From assembly GCA_030765605.1 (NCBI GenBank), contig JAVCCG010000091.1:23364-87363 (forward strand): a stretch of DNA of 64,000 nt, read 5' to 3'. The stretch is from Candidatus Alcyoniella australis. GTDB lineage: Bacteria > Lernaellota > Lernaellaia > JAVCCG01 > Alcyoniellaceae. This document shows positions 19,073 to 28,289 of the stretch, piece after piece. Made by a program: the position numbers and the translations under genes. Position 1 is the stretch's first letter, and every line of letters begins with the position of its first letter. The notes under the pieces are model-generated. The model saw nothing but the letters and a program-made list of their open reading frames with translations. It ran no database searches and was not told where the DNA came from.

Positions 19073-19483
19073 TCAATCCTCTGGATGTTGGGCGAGCTCG
19101 ATCAGCACGCCGTGCGTCCCTTTGGGATGTAAAAAGGCGACCCGCGCACCGTGCGCGCCGGCGCGCGCCTGCTCGTCGATCAGCGGCACACCCGCCTGTT
19201 TAAGCCGTTCCAGCTCGGCGTCGATGTCGTCGACCTCGAAGCAGATGTGGTGCATCCCGCCGCGTCCGTTCTTCTCCAGATACTTGGCGATGGCCCCCTC
19301 GGAACTCAGCGGCTCGAGCAGCTCGATGTTGACCTCGCCCACCGGCAGAAAGGCGGTGCGCACCTTTTGGGCGGCGATATCCTCGCTGTGTTCGACCTTC
19401 AGCCCCAGCAGGTCCTCGTAGAGTTTGCGCGCCGCTTCGATGCTCGGCGTGGCGATTCCCAAATGGCTGATCCGCTTGATCAC
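19073..19483 (-). CDS. mce: Methylmalonyl-CoA epimerase
   Basis: A 136-residue vicinal-oxygen-chelate protein that interconverts (R)- and (S)-methylmalonyl-CoA in propionyl-CoA/succinyl-CoA metabolism. Family motifs are complete: ISHLGIATPSIEAA at the start (metal His), GEVNIELLEPL, MHHICFEVDDI (second metal His) and GVLIELAQ with the terminal metal Glu. Length is normal for the family. No mutase or carboxylase genes are nearby, so it is not in a pathway operon. Confidence 0.9.
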   Translation of the reverse strand: MIKRISHLGIATPSIEAARKLYEDLLGLKVEHSEDIAAQKVRTAFLPVGEVNIELLEPLSSEGAIAKYLEKNGRGGMHHICFEVDDIDAELERLKQAGVPLIDEQARAGAHGARVAFLHPKGTHGVLIELAQHPED

Positions 19484-19515
19484 GTTCGCCTCCCCCTGAT
19501 CCCCTGCGACCGCGG

Positions 19516-20166
19516 TCAGCAGGCGTGGTTGAGTACCTTCACCTCGGGCTCGCCGGGCAGCTTGTCGGCCTCGACCTCAATGGCGTCGGAATCGATGCGC
19601 TGCACGCGCGCCTTGCCCTTGACGAACTCGTCGACCCCGGCGATGGGAAATCCGCACTTATCGGTCTTGTAGTGCATCGGCAGAAAGACCTTGGGCCGCA
19701 GGCGCTCAAACACATCCGTGGCCTGCAGCGGGTCGATGGTGAAGTGCCCGCCGATGGGCGCCATCAGCACGTCGACCGGCCCGATCAGCGCGATCTGTTC
19801 GTCGCTGAGCACGTGCCCCAGATCGCCCAGGTGGCAGAGGGTCACGCCGTCGACCTCGAAGACGAAGATCGTGTTCGCGCCGCGTTGGGCGCCGCCCTGA
19901 TCGTCGTGGAACGTGTCGATCGCGCGGAACTCGATCCCCTTGTGCGAAGCGGATTCGCGCACGATCTCGAACTCGCCGGAGAAGCCTTCGGTATAGCCGT
20001 GGTCTGCGTGGTCGTGGCTGACGGTGACGATGTCCGGCTGGTCGCCGATCTGGTGATAGCCGATCCCGCCGCCGTAGGCCCCGGGCTCGTAGGGGTCGGT
20101 GACGATCACCGTGCCGTCGGCCGCGGTGATCGTGAAGCTCGAGTGACCGTTGTAACGGATGCGCAT
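19516..20166 (-). CDS. MBL-fold metal-dependent hydrolase (UPF0173-like)
   Basis: A 216-residue metallo-beta-lactamase-fold protein. The metal motif is seen as VSHDHADHGY, with a second His in LCHLGDLGH and a third in FLPMHYKT, and an N-terminal GHSSF segment typical of UPF0173/YtkL proteins. The reaction is unknown for most members. It lies 32 bases upstream of the epimerase gene and on the same strand. Confidence 0.8.
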   Translation of the reverse strand: MRIRYNGHSSFTITAADGTVIVTDPYEPGAYGGGIGYHQIGDQPDIVTVSHDHADHGYTEGFSGEFEIVRESASHKGIEFRAIDTFHDDQGGAQRGANTIFVFEVDGVTLCHLGDLGHVLSDEQIALIGPVDVLMAPIGGHFTIDPLQATDVFERLRPKVFLPMHYKTDKCGFPIAGVDEFVKGKARVQRIDSDAIEVEADKLPGEPEVKVLNHAC

Positions 20167-20243
20167 CTTTATTCCTCCCCAGCTCCGGCCCGCGTCAGCT
20201 CCGGCTCGTCGCCTGAATCATAACAGGACCGGCGGGCCGATGG

Positions 20244-21245
20244 TCAAAGATGGTTCTCCAGGCGCTTGAGGTCGCCGTGCGGCCCCATGGTGATCAGCGT
20301 ATCGCCCGCCTCGAGCCGCGTGTTGCCGCTGGGGTTGAAGTGGAACCGGCCGTCGGCGCGGCGGATGCCGATAATGATCAGTCCGTAGTCGATGTGGATG
20401 TTGGATTGCTTGAGCGTCTTTTCGACCATCGACGAGCCTTCCGGCAGCGTGATCTGCTCCATCAGCACGTCCATCTCCTCGCTAAACATCGCCAGATCGA
20501 GCAGGTCGACCACGTGGGGACGCAGAATCGCGTTGGCCATGCGCATGCCGCCGATGGAGTAAGGGCTGATCACGATGTTGGCCCCGGCTGCGCGCAGCTT
20601 ACGCTCGGCGGCCTCGTCCAGGGAACGGGCGAGGATGAACAGCCGCTGGTTCATCTGGCGCGCGGTAAGGCAGATGAAGACGTTCTCCGCATCCGAGCCC
20701 ACAGCCGCGACCACGCCCCGGGCGCGCTCGATCCCCGCGCGCCGCAGCACGTCCTCGTCTCCGGCGTCGCCCTGGATGAACAGCATTTCGTTCAGATCGA
20801 GCTTTTCGCAGGAAGCGACATCGGACTCGACAACCACGAACGGTACACTGCCGTTCGCCAGTTGATTGGAGACGATCGCTCCCATTCTGCCGAATCCACA
20901 GACGATGTAGTGGTCCTTGATCTTCTCTATCTGCCTTTTCACCTTTTTTCTCCCAAAGACAGTGGTCAGCTTGCCCGAAACGATGTTGCTGGTGATAACG
21001 GCCAGCGCCAGGGTCAGCACCGACCAACCAAGCAGGATCAGCACTGCGGTGAACAGCTTGCCCGCCTGGTCGAGCTCGAACACCTCGTTGAAGCCGACCG
21101 TGGTGATGGTGATCACGGTCATGTAGAACGCGTCAAAGGGCTCCGAGTCGGGATAGAGGGTCCGATAGCCCAAGGTGCCGAATATCAGCACTGATATAAC
21201 GGCACACAATGTGATTAGTAATCCGCGTCGGAAGCCCACTGCCAT
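20244..21245 (-). CDS. Two-TM potassium channel with TrkA_N and TrkA_C domains
   Basis: The ATG at 21245 (MAVGFRRG) is preferred; the longer frame begins with TTG at 21326 and lacks a ribosome site. The product is 333 residues: TM1 (LLITLCAVISVLIFGTLGY), pore loop with ITTVGFNEVF, TM2 (LFTAVLILLGWSVLTLALAV), then an RCK/TrkA_N Rossmann domain (IVCGFGRMGAIV) and a TrkA_C domain to the end. The architecture is that of MthK/Kch-type channels. The selectivity filter reads TVGFNE rather than the classical TVGYGD. It is minus-strand, with 77 bases to the MBL gene. Confidence 0.82.
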   Translation of the reverse strand: MAVGFRRGLLITLCAVISVLIFGTLGYRTLYPDSEPFDAFYMTVITITTVGFNEVFELDQAGKLFTAVLILLGWSVLTLALAVITSNIVSGKLTTVFGRKKVKRQIEKIKDHYIVCGFGRMGAIVSNQLANGSVPFVVVESDVASCEKLDLNEMLFIQGDAGDEDVLRRAGIERARGVVAAVGSDAENVFICLTARQMNQRLFILARSLDEAAERKLRAAGANIVISPYSIGGMRMANAILRPHVVDLLDLAMFSEEMDVLMEQITLPEGSSMVEKTLKQSNIHIDYGLIIIGIRRADGRFHFNPSGNTRLEAGDTLITMGPHGDLKRLENHL

Positions 21246-21389
21246 TGATTTACCACGCCACGGATCGCGCAGCAAGATATTAGCGGCGGCAACGGATCTG
21301 AAGCACCTTGGATATCTCAAGGTCAATTTTTGATATTCTGTTGCCTATAAAGTTAATTTATATAGCGAATGACTTTTTTTCTTAGTTTA

Positions 21390-21530
21390 CATAGTACTAA
21401 CCGGCATTAGACCTTTTCATAGTACTTTTTTAGTAATGTTGTTTGTAAATTAAAAGGTAATCGTTACATGATAAGTCTTTCATTTCTTCATCAAATGATT
21501 TATAGGACGTACCCATGTCTACCAAGACAT
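21390..21530. promoter_or_regulatory. cysK upstream region: repeated CATAGTACT and ATGTCT/AGACAT inverted repeat
   Basis: The AT-rich 222-base gap (21327-21548) has a direct repeat CATAGTACT at 21390-21398 and 21418-21426 (28 bases apart), and a perfect 6-bp inverted repeat ATGTCT-acca-AGACAT at 21515-21530, immediately before the GAGGAG ribosome site of cysK. They are candidate operator or leader-hairpin elements; no regulator is known for them. Confidence 0.35.
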
Positions 21531-21548
21531 AATTGAGGAGAGTGTTTT

Positions 21549-22514
21549 ATGAAAGCGGTATTTACTGACAACTCACTCTCAATCGGTCGCACTCCCCTGG
21601 TCAAAATAAATCACATCACCAAAGGATCGCAGGCCACGGTGTTGGGCAAGATCGAATCGCGCAACCCGGCGTTCTCGGTCAAGTGCCGCGTGGGCGCCTC
21701 GATGATCTGGGACGCGGAGAAACGCGGAGTGCTGCGGCCGGGCATGCGGCTGGTGGAATCGACCAGCGGCAATACGGGCATCGCCCTGGCCTTTGTCGCT
21801 GCGGCGCGCGGCTACAAACTAACGTTGACCATGCCCGAGACCATGTCCTTCGAACGCCGCAAGGTGCTGCTGGCGTTGGGCGCCGACCTGCGGCTGACCG
21901 AGGGCGCGCGCGGCATGTCCGGCGCCATCGAACTGGCGAACAATCTCGCGGCCGACGATCCCGAAAATACGCTGCTGACCCAGCAGTTCTCCAATCCGGC
22001 CAACCCGCTGATCCACGAGCAGACCACCGGTCCCGAGATCTGGGACGACACCGACGGCGAGATGGACGTGCTGGTCTCCAGCGTGGGCACCGGCGGCACG
22101 ATTACCGGCATCTCGCGCTTTTTTAAAAATACCAAGAATAAGCCGATCATCAGTGTGGCGGTGGAGCCCGACTCCAGCCCGGTGATCGGCCAGACCCTCG
22201 CCGGCCGCAAGATCAAACCCGGACCGCACAAGATCCAGGGCATCGGCGCAGGGTTCATCCCCGAAGTGCTCGACCTGTCGCTGATCGACCGCGTCGAAAC
22301 GGTCTCGTCGGACGAGGCGTTCGAGTATGCGATCCGTCTGGCGCGCGAGGAGGGCCTGCTCTCGGGCATCAGCAGCGGCGCGGCCATGGCCGCGGCCCAC
22401 AGGCTGGCGATGCTCGACGAGTTCGCGGGCAAGACGATCGTCGCGATCTTTCCCGACTCGGGCGAACGCTACCTCTCGACTCCCCTGTTCAACGGAATCT
22501 TCGACCAAGTCTAA
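21549..22514 (+). CDS. cysK: Cysteine synthase A (O-acetylserine sulfhydrylase)
   Basis: A 321-residue PLP enzyme that makes L-cysteine from O-acetylserine and sulfide. The PLP lysine is in [15 protein letters not shown], the substrate loop is [14 protein letters not shown], and the phosphate loop is [13 protein letters not shown]; the C-terminal [15 protein letters not shown] motif is present. Length and motifs are typical of CysK rather than CysM. The ATG is preceded by GAGGAGAG. It is a single gene on the plus strand; no cysE is adjacent. Confidence 0.94.
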   Translation: MKAVFTDNSLSIGRTPLVKINHITKGSQATVLGKIESRNPAFSVKCRVGASMIWDAEKRGVLRPGMRLVESTSGNTGIALAFVAAARGYKLTLTMPETMSFERRKVLLALGADLRLTEGARGMSGAIELANNLAADDPENTLLTQQFSNPANPLIHEQTTGPEIWDDTDGEMDVLVSSVGTGGTITGISRFFKNTKNKPIISVAVEPDSSPVIGQTLAGRKIKPGPHKIQGIGAGFIPEVLDLSLIDRVETVSSDEAFEYAIRLAREEGLLSGISSGAAMAAAHRLAMLDEFAGKTIVAIFPDSGERYLSTPLFNGIFDQV

Positions 22515-22532
22515 ACCGAAATACGCACCGAA

Positions 22533-24482
22533 TTACTGCAGGTAGCCCAGGGCCTTGAGCCGCTGCCGCGTCAGCGGGTCGAGCTTTGGCGCCGCCTCGC
22601 GGCCGATGGTCGTACCCAACTGAGTTAAAGCCTCGATCTCGGCTCTGGCCTGCGCGGCCAGCGTGGCCACGGCCGCGGATTGCTCCGGCGCCAGGTTGCG
22701 CAGTTCCCCCGGGTCGAGCGCAAGGTCGAACATCCGCTCGGGGAACGAGTCCTCTTCGGCTCCGAGCTGGAAGCGGCTGGAGCTGATCCACTTGAGCCCC
22801 GTGGTGCGCCGCGAATAGCGTGGCGGCCCGAACAGGTCGGTCATTGCCAGCGCCGGAACGCTTAGGCCCGACGGCCCGCGTCCGGCGATCAAGCTCGAGA
22901 GATCACGGCCCTCGGCCTGGCCGGGCATCGCGGTTCCGGCCTTTGCGGCCAGTGTGGCCGTCAGATCGCTCAATCGCACTTGGGTCTCGATCCTCAGGCC
23001 GGCCGACGCAGCGCCGGGCAGCCGCACGATCAGCGGCACGTGCAGCACCTCGTCGTAGAGCGTCACCGAGTGCCCCAATCCGCCGTGTTCCCAGAACTCC
23101 TCGCCGTGGTCCGAGGTCACCACGATCAGCATCGAGTCGTAGAGCCCCAGCTGCTTGAGCTGATCCAGCAGGCCGCCGAGGACCTCGTCGGTATAGCGGA
23201 TCTCCGCGTCATAGGCGGCAACCAGCTCGTGGCGCACCCCGGGCTCGGCGCGGCGGTAGCGGTCGCGGAACTCGAAGAACGGCAGCGACTGGTCGAAGTC
23301 CGCGGCGTCTGCGCCGTTGAACATCGCGCGTTGCTGGGGCGGCGCGGTGTAAGGAAAGTGCGGATCCATCAGGTGCAGGAAGAAGAAGCTCGGGCGCTGC
23401 GCTCCCGCGCGTTGCTCGTAAAAGCGCTGCGCGGCCGCGGCCGCCACCTCGGCCGTGCGGTCGGGGAAGAAGTCGTACACCGCGAACCCCTGGGCAAAGC
23501 CGTAGGTCGGGCCGAGCAGAAAGTTGCTCACCGCCGCGCCGGTGTCGAACCCCGCGGCGGCGAACACCTCGGAGAGCAACGTCATCGACTCGGGCATCCG
23601 CTTGTCCAAGGTGGTCACGCCGTGCACCAGCGGGTTGAGCCCGCTGAGCATGCTCACGTGGCTGGGCAGGGTGTACGGCGAGAGCGAGACCGCCTGCTCG
23701 AACAGCACCGCCTCGCTGCTCAGCGCGTCGATCTTCGGCGAGGTCGGCGGGCAATAGCCGTAGCATCCCAAATGGTCCGCGCGCAGGGTGTCGATCGAGA
23801 TCAGCAGCACCGAGGGCGCGCCGATGGGCGGTGCGGGCCGCAGCAGCAACGCCAGTGCGGCGACCAGCGCCCAGCCGCCCAACCCGGCCGCAACCGGCCA
23901 GGCGCGCAGGGGATTGAAGCGGGTATTGAGCCTTGCGCTGCGGGGCGCACGCGCCAGCTTGGATACGATCCAGACCAGCGCCGTACTGAACAGTGCAGTT
24001 ATCAGCGCCAAGCCGATCACCAGCGACCAGACCAGCCAGCCAAAGCGCGACACCGCCAGGTCGAACGCGGGCCAGATCGTCGAGCGGAACAGCACGCCCT
24101 GGTCGATCCCCACGTAGCTGGTGGGCAGCCGTTGACCTAGGAACGAGGCCGCCGCGAGCCGCAGGCCCCACGCCTCCAATACGAACAGCAAGCAGAACAG
24201 CGCCGCACCGATCAAGCGCCAACGCCGCGACGGGAGTAGCCCCAACAGCAGTTGCACCAGCAGCGCAATCGCGGCCGCCAACAGGCCCCAGGCCATGGCG
24301 TGATCCGCGGTCTGCCTTAGAGCTGTGCCGACCAGGGCCCACAATCCGTCCTCGAGGTAGCCGCCGTGCATGCTGCGCCACAGTCCGTGCAGCACGCCCA
24401 GCGCCAGGGCCGCGGGCAAAATCCTGCCCGCGCGACGTAACGCCGCTATCAACGCGTGGTCGTTGGCAGGGACTGAATTCAT
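22533..24482 (-). CDS. Membrane AlkP-superfamily (sulfatase-like) protein
   Basis: A 649-residue protein: about five N-terminal TM helices (to about 215), then a sulfatase/AlkP fold domain. Metal ligands include Asp231 (LLISIDTLRADHLGCYGY) and VVTSDHGEEFWEHG. At the nucleophile position the sequence reads SPYTLPSHVSML, with Thr271 where formylglycine sulfatases have C/S-x-P-S-R, so classical formylglycine chemistry is unlikely; a phosphotransferase or phosphatase role fits better. The C-terminus is QRLKALGYLQ. It is convergent with cysK. Confidence 0.75.
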   Translation of the reverse strand: MNSVPANDHALIAALRRAGRILPAALALGVLHGLWRSMHGGYLEDGLWALVGTALRQTADHAMAWGLLAAAIALLVQLLLGLLPSRRWRLIGAALFCLLFVLEAWGLRLAAASFLGQRLPTSYVGIDQGVLFRSTIWPAFDLAVSRFGWLVWSLVIGLALITALFSTALVWIVSKLARAPRSARLNTRFNPLRAWPVAAGLGGWALVAALALLLRPAPPIGAPSVLLISIDTLRADHLGCYGYCPPTSPKIDALSSEAVLFEQAVSLSPYTLPSHVSMLSGLNPLVHGVTTLDKRMPESMTLLSEVFAAAGFDTGAAVSNFLLGPTYGFAQGFAVYDFFPDRTAEVAAAAAQRFYEQRAGAQRPSFFFLHLMDPHFPYTAPPQQRAMFNGADAADFDQSLPFFEFRDRYRRAEPGVRHELVAAYDAEIRYTDEVLGGLLDQLKQLGLYDSMLIVVTSDHGEEFWEHGGLGHSVTLYDEVLHVPLIVRLPGAASAGLRIETQVRLSDLTATLAAKAGTAMPGQAEGRDLSSLIAGRGPSGLSVPALAMTDLFGPPRYSRRTTGLKWISSSRFQLGAEEDSFPERMFDLALDPGELRNLAPEQSAAVATLAAQARAEIEALTQLGTTIGREAAPKLDPLTRQRLKALGYLQ

Positions 24483-24512
24483 CCGCTCGATACTACGCCT
24501 CGCGCGGCTGGG

Positions 24513-27500
24513 TTAACCGCAGCAGCCCGAGCTCGCATCGTCGCCGCCACTTCGTTGCGAGGCATCGTCGTCTCCATCGTCATCATCGTCGTCATCATCA
24601 TCATCGTCGTCGTCGGCAGCGCTGACCACTACCGCGTCCTCCACCGTGAGCTGCTCCTGGCCCATCGGGCCGTTGATGGTCAGCGTCACGTCGTATGATC
24701 CGGGCTGGGTGTAGATGTAGCTCGGGGAGTCCTCGCTGCTGATCTCGCCGTCGCCGAACTCCCAGGAGACGGTCTTGACCCAGCCGTTGCTCTGGTTGGT
24801 GAACTGCACCTCCAGCGGCGCGGAGCCCTCGTGGGGATCGACGCTGAACAGCGGCTCAAGCAGCGGGTCGCCCTCGGGCTGCGCCAGCACCGTGATGTTG
24901 TCCACGGCCCAGGAGCCGGAGCTGAAGATGTTGATGTTCGTGTAGTTGATCTTGAGTTGCAGCTGCTTGGCCGAAAGGAAGATCGCGGGGATCTCTACGC
25001 TGTAAGTGCCGTAGAGACTTTCGTTGAACGTGTGCAGTTCGACCCAGGCGCCGGCGTCGCCGTCGCGCGCGAACAACGTCCCGCGCTCCGAGGCTGCGAA
25101 GGTGCTGCTGTGATCGAGCTCCTGGTCGATCTGTAGGTAGAGCTCGAGCGCGCCCGAGGCGTCGAATTGCGGGCTGATCATATCCTCGTCGCAGGTGCGT
25201 AAAAACCCGTTGGCCGCCTTGGCATAATGGTCGACCAGCACGCCCGAGCCGCCGGATTCCAGCGACCAGGTATGGCCGTCACTGTTGTTGTCGGCGATGC
25301 TCCAGTCGCCCCAGTCGTCCTCCTCGAAGTCCTCGAAAAAAATTGCGATCGGGCCAATCGGGTGCGCCGCGAGCTCGACCGTGTTTTCCTCGATGTTGCC
25401 CAGGATGTCGGCCGCGCGCACCACGTAGTAATACTCGACGTAGTTCTCCAGTCCGCCGTCCACAAACGAGGTTCCCGTGGTGGTGCCGATCGGCTCGGAG
25501 AAGTTCTGCCCGCCGCTGCCCTCGGCGCGAAACACCGAATAGCTGATCGGCCCGTGCGGATCCGCGGCCGCGTCCCAGCCCAGGGTGATCGTCTGGTCGG
25601 TCCCTTGGGCGGTCTGCACGCCGGCGAAGGTCGGCCACTGGCAGTCGGCCTCGGCCGTGGCGGTCTTGGTCACGTTGGAGCTGCTGCCGTCCCAGGCGTC
25701 GATGTAGGTGACGGTGATCGTATCGCCGTGCTCGACCTGGACCGTGCCGCCGACGGTGAAGTCGCCGAAGAACGCGCCGGAGTCGGCGTACTCGGTGAGC
25801 GTGATCGCCACCGGCGTCGGATGACTGGTCGAGGCGATGCTCACATCGTGGGCGCCGTTGCCCGCCAGGCCTGAATCGATCAGCAGGATCTCGCCCGCGT
25901 CGTCACACGAGTACAGCTCGTCGTCGAGCTCCACGCTGCCGTCCTCGGACGCGGCTACGGCCTGCAGGGTCTCATCGACGAACGGCACGCGATCGTGGGC
26001 CGTCACCGCCAGGGTGTACTGGCCCGGATCGACGATCGAACCGCCGAAGTCCAGGTAGGCCTCGCCCGCACCGTCGGATGTGGCCGCGGCCACCAACTGG
26101 TCGTCATGCACCAGCGCGACCTTGGCCCCGACGACCCCGGGCACGCTCACGTCCATGCCGCTGGTGCCGATCGGAATCAGCGCCGGGTAGTCCGGCGTCA
26201 TGGCGACGGGCGTGTCGGTCCAGATGTCGAGGCTGCAATCGCCCATCAGGTTATACATCTCGAAGTAGCGCAGGGTGTTCCCCTCGCCGCCGTAATACTG
26301 GTAGAGCTCGAGCTTGCCGTACTGGGTCATTCCGCCGATCCAGGTCAGCCCCGGCTCGTCGGCAACCGGATCGAAGAAACCCTCGAACAGCTTGCGCTCG
26401 AGCACATCGTCCTCGTCCCAGTAGGAGTTGACCGAGCTGGCCCAGATCGCCGCACCCGCGTGGTCGGCCCTGATCCAGGTCTCGGAAAAGCATTCGCTGG
26501 CCGTGTACTGGCCGGTGACGCAGGCGAACGAGCAGACAAAGGGGTAGACCGTGTTGGTCAGCGCATTGACGTCGGACTGCTGGTACTCCGGGCCGTCGGC
26601 CCAATAGGTCACCGCGCCGTGGCCCGAGTAGATCACCAGCGACAGCCCGGCGTTGATGTCCGATGTCACCTGGGCCGCCGTGGCGTTGTAGGTCTGAGTA
26701 TAGCGTTTGTAAGAGGTGTAGCCACGCGGATCAAGGTAGGTCTCGATCACGTTGTTGTGGGTCCCCTCGGTGACCGAGTAATGGTCGGTCGAGGCCAGGA
26801 ACGTCGCTGTCTGAGTCCAGCCGTAGGGCGTGGCGTTCTCAAGCCAAGTCAGGGCGCGACTCTTGTCCACAACATTGCCCAGGTCCGTGGCGTCGGCAGC
26901 CGAGAGTCTGCTGACAAAGGCGTCGGCCAAGAAGTCATCGCCCTCGAGCGTGGCGTAGTACAGGTCGGTGGCCGGGGTGGACGAGCCCTGGCCCACCCAA
27001 TGCGGAATCGCGTCGGTGTCGCCGACCAAGATCACGAACGTCGGCGGCACTTCCCAGGTGTCGTATGCCTCCTGGATGTAGGCCTTGATCTGCTCGCGCG
27101 AAGTGCCGGTGACGCCGGTATCGACCAACGTGACCTCGAAGCCGTGCAGCGCGCGCGCTTCGAGGTAGTCGGCAAGCGCGGCCGAGCCCGCCAGGCTCGG
27201 GTCGCTGATCACCAGCATGCCGACCTTGCCGTTGGGCAGCGCAACGTCCAAGCCGCCCTGGACCAAATGCGGATTGAGCACGATGCGCTCGATCAATCCG
27301 TCGTGGTAGGGGTCGGCCAGGGCCTCGTCGGCCAACCACAGCGCCGGGCCCACGCGCTCGGAGTTGTCGATGCGCACGGTCAGGTCGCTGAGCACCTCGA
27401 TCGTGCCCTCGATCGCGTTGTAGCTGATCGGCCGCACCTCGAGCAGAGCCAGGCGGCGGCCGCGAACGATTCCCACATCGCGCAGCTCGACCAGCGGCTG

Positions 27501-27971
27501 CGATGCCGGGTCGGCGTAGTAGGCGTCGCGGTCGAACACGAACTGGGCGTCATCCAACGCGCCGGGAAGCTTCTCGATCGAGGGCTGTCGCGGCCAGACC
27601 ACGTCGGAAAGTCCCAGGTCATAAAGCTCGTAAGTCCGACTGCTGCTGGAGAGCACCTCGACGCTAGGCTCGGCGTTGTGCGGAACCTGCACAAAGCGCC
27701 GGATCACCGGCAGATCGGGCGCGCCGATCTGCTGCGAGCGCCCTGCCCCGGGAATCGACAGCGCCGTATAGGTCTCGCCCTGATCGTGGGTCAACTCGAC
27801 CATCTCGAGCACGCCGGGGCGCACTCGCAGCACGGTCTGCGAGTCGTTGCCCGCCAGCAGGCTCACCGGATCGCCGGAGCCGACCTGGGAGTTGATGCTC
27901 AGCGGCGCGGCCCAGGCCGTACAAGCGGCCAGCAACATCGCTATCAATGCCAAACGCAAACAGGCTATCAT
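24513..27971 (-). CDS. Gingipain-like C25 peptidase with PKD domain and poly-Asp tail
   Basis: The ATG at 27971 (MIACLRLAL) gives a clean signal peptide; an upstream in-frame start at 28013 would add 14 residues. Either a lipobox (LLAAC) or an AWA cleavage site follows. The product is 1152 residues. The C25 catalytic pair is His451 (YSGHGAVTYW) and Cys484 (CSFACVTGQY), with the following ECFSETWIRADHAGAAIW typical of gingipains. Beta-sandwich regions, then a PKD domain (SVSWEFGDGEISS region), precede a C-terminal tract of about 13 Asp, a Gly-rich Asp tail, and terminal SSGCCG. It is a secreted cysteine endopeptidase; anchoring by the tail is inferred. Confidence 0.85.
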   Translation of the reverse strand: MIACLRLALIAMLLAACTAWAAPLSINSQVGSGDPVSLLAGNDSQTVLRVRPGVLEMVELTHDQGETYTALSIPGAGRSQQIGAPDLPVIRRFVQVPHNAEPSVEVLSSSSRTYELYDLGLSDVVWPRQPSIEKLPGALDDAQFVFDRDAYYADPASQPLVELRDVGIVRGRRLALLEVRPISYNAIEGTIEVLSDLTVRIDNSERVGPALWLADEALADPYHDGLIERIVLNPHLVQGGLDVALPNGKVGMLVISDPSLAGSAALADYLEARALHGFEVTLVDTGVTGTSREQIKAYIQEAYDTWEVPPTFVILVGDTDAIPHWVGQGSSTPATDLYYATLEGDDFLADAFVSRLSAADATDLGNVVDKSRALTWLENATPYGWTQTATFLASTDHYSVTEGTHNNVIETYLDPRGYTSYKRYTQTYNATAAQVTSDINAGLSLVIYSGHGAVTYWADGPEYQQSDVNALTNTVYPFVCSFACVTGQYTASECFSETWIRADHAGAAIWASSVNSYWDEDDVLERKLFEGFFDPVADEPGLTWIGGMTQYGKLELYQYYGGEGNTLRYFEMYNLMGDCSLDIWTDTPVAMTPDYPALIPIGTSGMDVSVPGVVGAKVALVHDDQLVAAATSDGAGEAYLDFGGSIVDPGQYTLAVTAHDRVPFVDETLQAVAASEDGSVELDDELYSCDDAGEILLIDSGLAGNGAHDVSIASTSHPTPVAITLTEYADSGAFFGDFTVGGTVQVEHGDTITVTYIDAWDGSSSNVTKTATAEADCQWPTFAGVQTAQGTDQTITLGWDAAADPHGPISYSVFRAEGSGGQNFSEPIGTTTGTSFVDGGLENYVEYYYVVRAADILGNIEENTVELAAHPIGPIAIFFEDFEEDDWGDWSIADNNSDGHTWSLESGGSGVLVDHYAKAANGFLRTCDEDMISPQFDASGALELYLQIDQELDHSSTFAASERGTLFARDGDAGAWVELHTFNESLYGTYSVEIPAIFLSAKQLQLKINYTNINIFSSGSWAVDNITVLAQPEGDPLLEPLFSVDPHEGSAPLEVQFTNQSNGWVKTVSWEFGDGEISSEDSPSYIYTQPGSYDVTLTINGPMGQEQLTVEDAVVVSAADDDDDDDDDDDDDGDDDASQRSGGDDASSGCCG
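24564..24614 (-). repeat. Poly-Asp coding tract in the C25 peptidase tail
   Basis: A run of GAC/GAT codons (one Gly codon included) encodes the Asp tail. Both Asp codons are mixed, so the tract is not one simple trinucleotide expansion and the protein sequence seems to be selected. Confidence 0.85.
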
Positions 27972-28228
27972 CTTGTAATATCCTCGAAAGGGTTGCACAT
28001 CATATGAGCGCATGTTACCCCCCGACTCTTCCGGAATTCAAGCAATCCGCACAGCCTGAAGAAGATGATCGTCCTTATCCTTTCTGTGTTAGTTCATAAG
28101 CGCACCGATCTTTAGAGTCGATAGCGCACAGGAATATTGGCTACTACTTGATCGACCCCGGCCTCAATATGCCGAAAGTGATCAATATCAAGAGTGGAAA
28201 ATAATTTTGCGCTCCGTTAGATAAAGTC

Positions 28229-28257
28229 TTGACTAATTGTTTAGCCGTAGCTAAAGT
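28229..28257 (+). promoter_or_regulatory. Sigma-70-type promoter of the toxin-antitoxin-chaperone module
   Basis: TTGACT (28229-28234), a 17-base spacer, and TAAAGT (28252-28257) match -35 (5/6) and -10 (4/6) boxes, about 25-30 bases upstream of the toxin gene. The gap 28014-28228 before it is AT-rich and shows nothing else I recognise. Confidence 0.55.
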
Positions 28258-28261
28258 TAGT
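28232..28261. promoter_or_regulatory. Imperfect palindrome, candidate antitoxin operator
   Basis: TTTAGC-cgta-GCTAAA is a perfect 6-bp inverted repeat, extended outside by ACTAA/TTAGT with a two-base asymmetry. It covers the spacer and the -10 box, so a bound HTH antitoxin would block RNA polymerase, the usual autoregulation in type II toxin-antitoxin operons. Confidence 0.55.
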
Positions 28262-28289
28262 GGGAACCTACCGGAGAGAACTCGATGAC

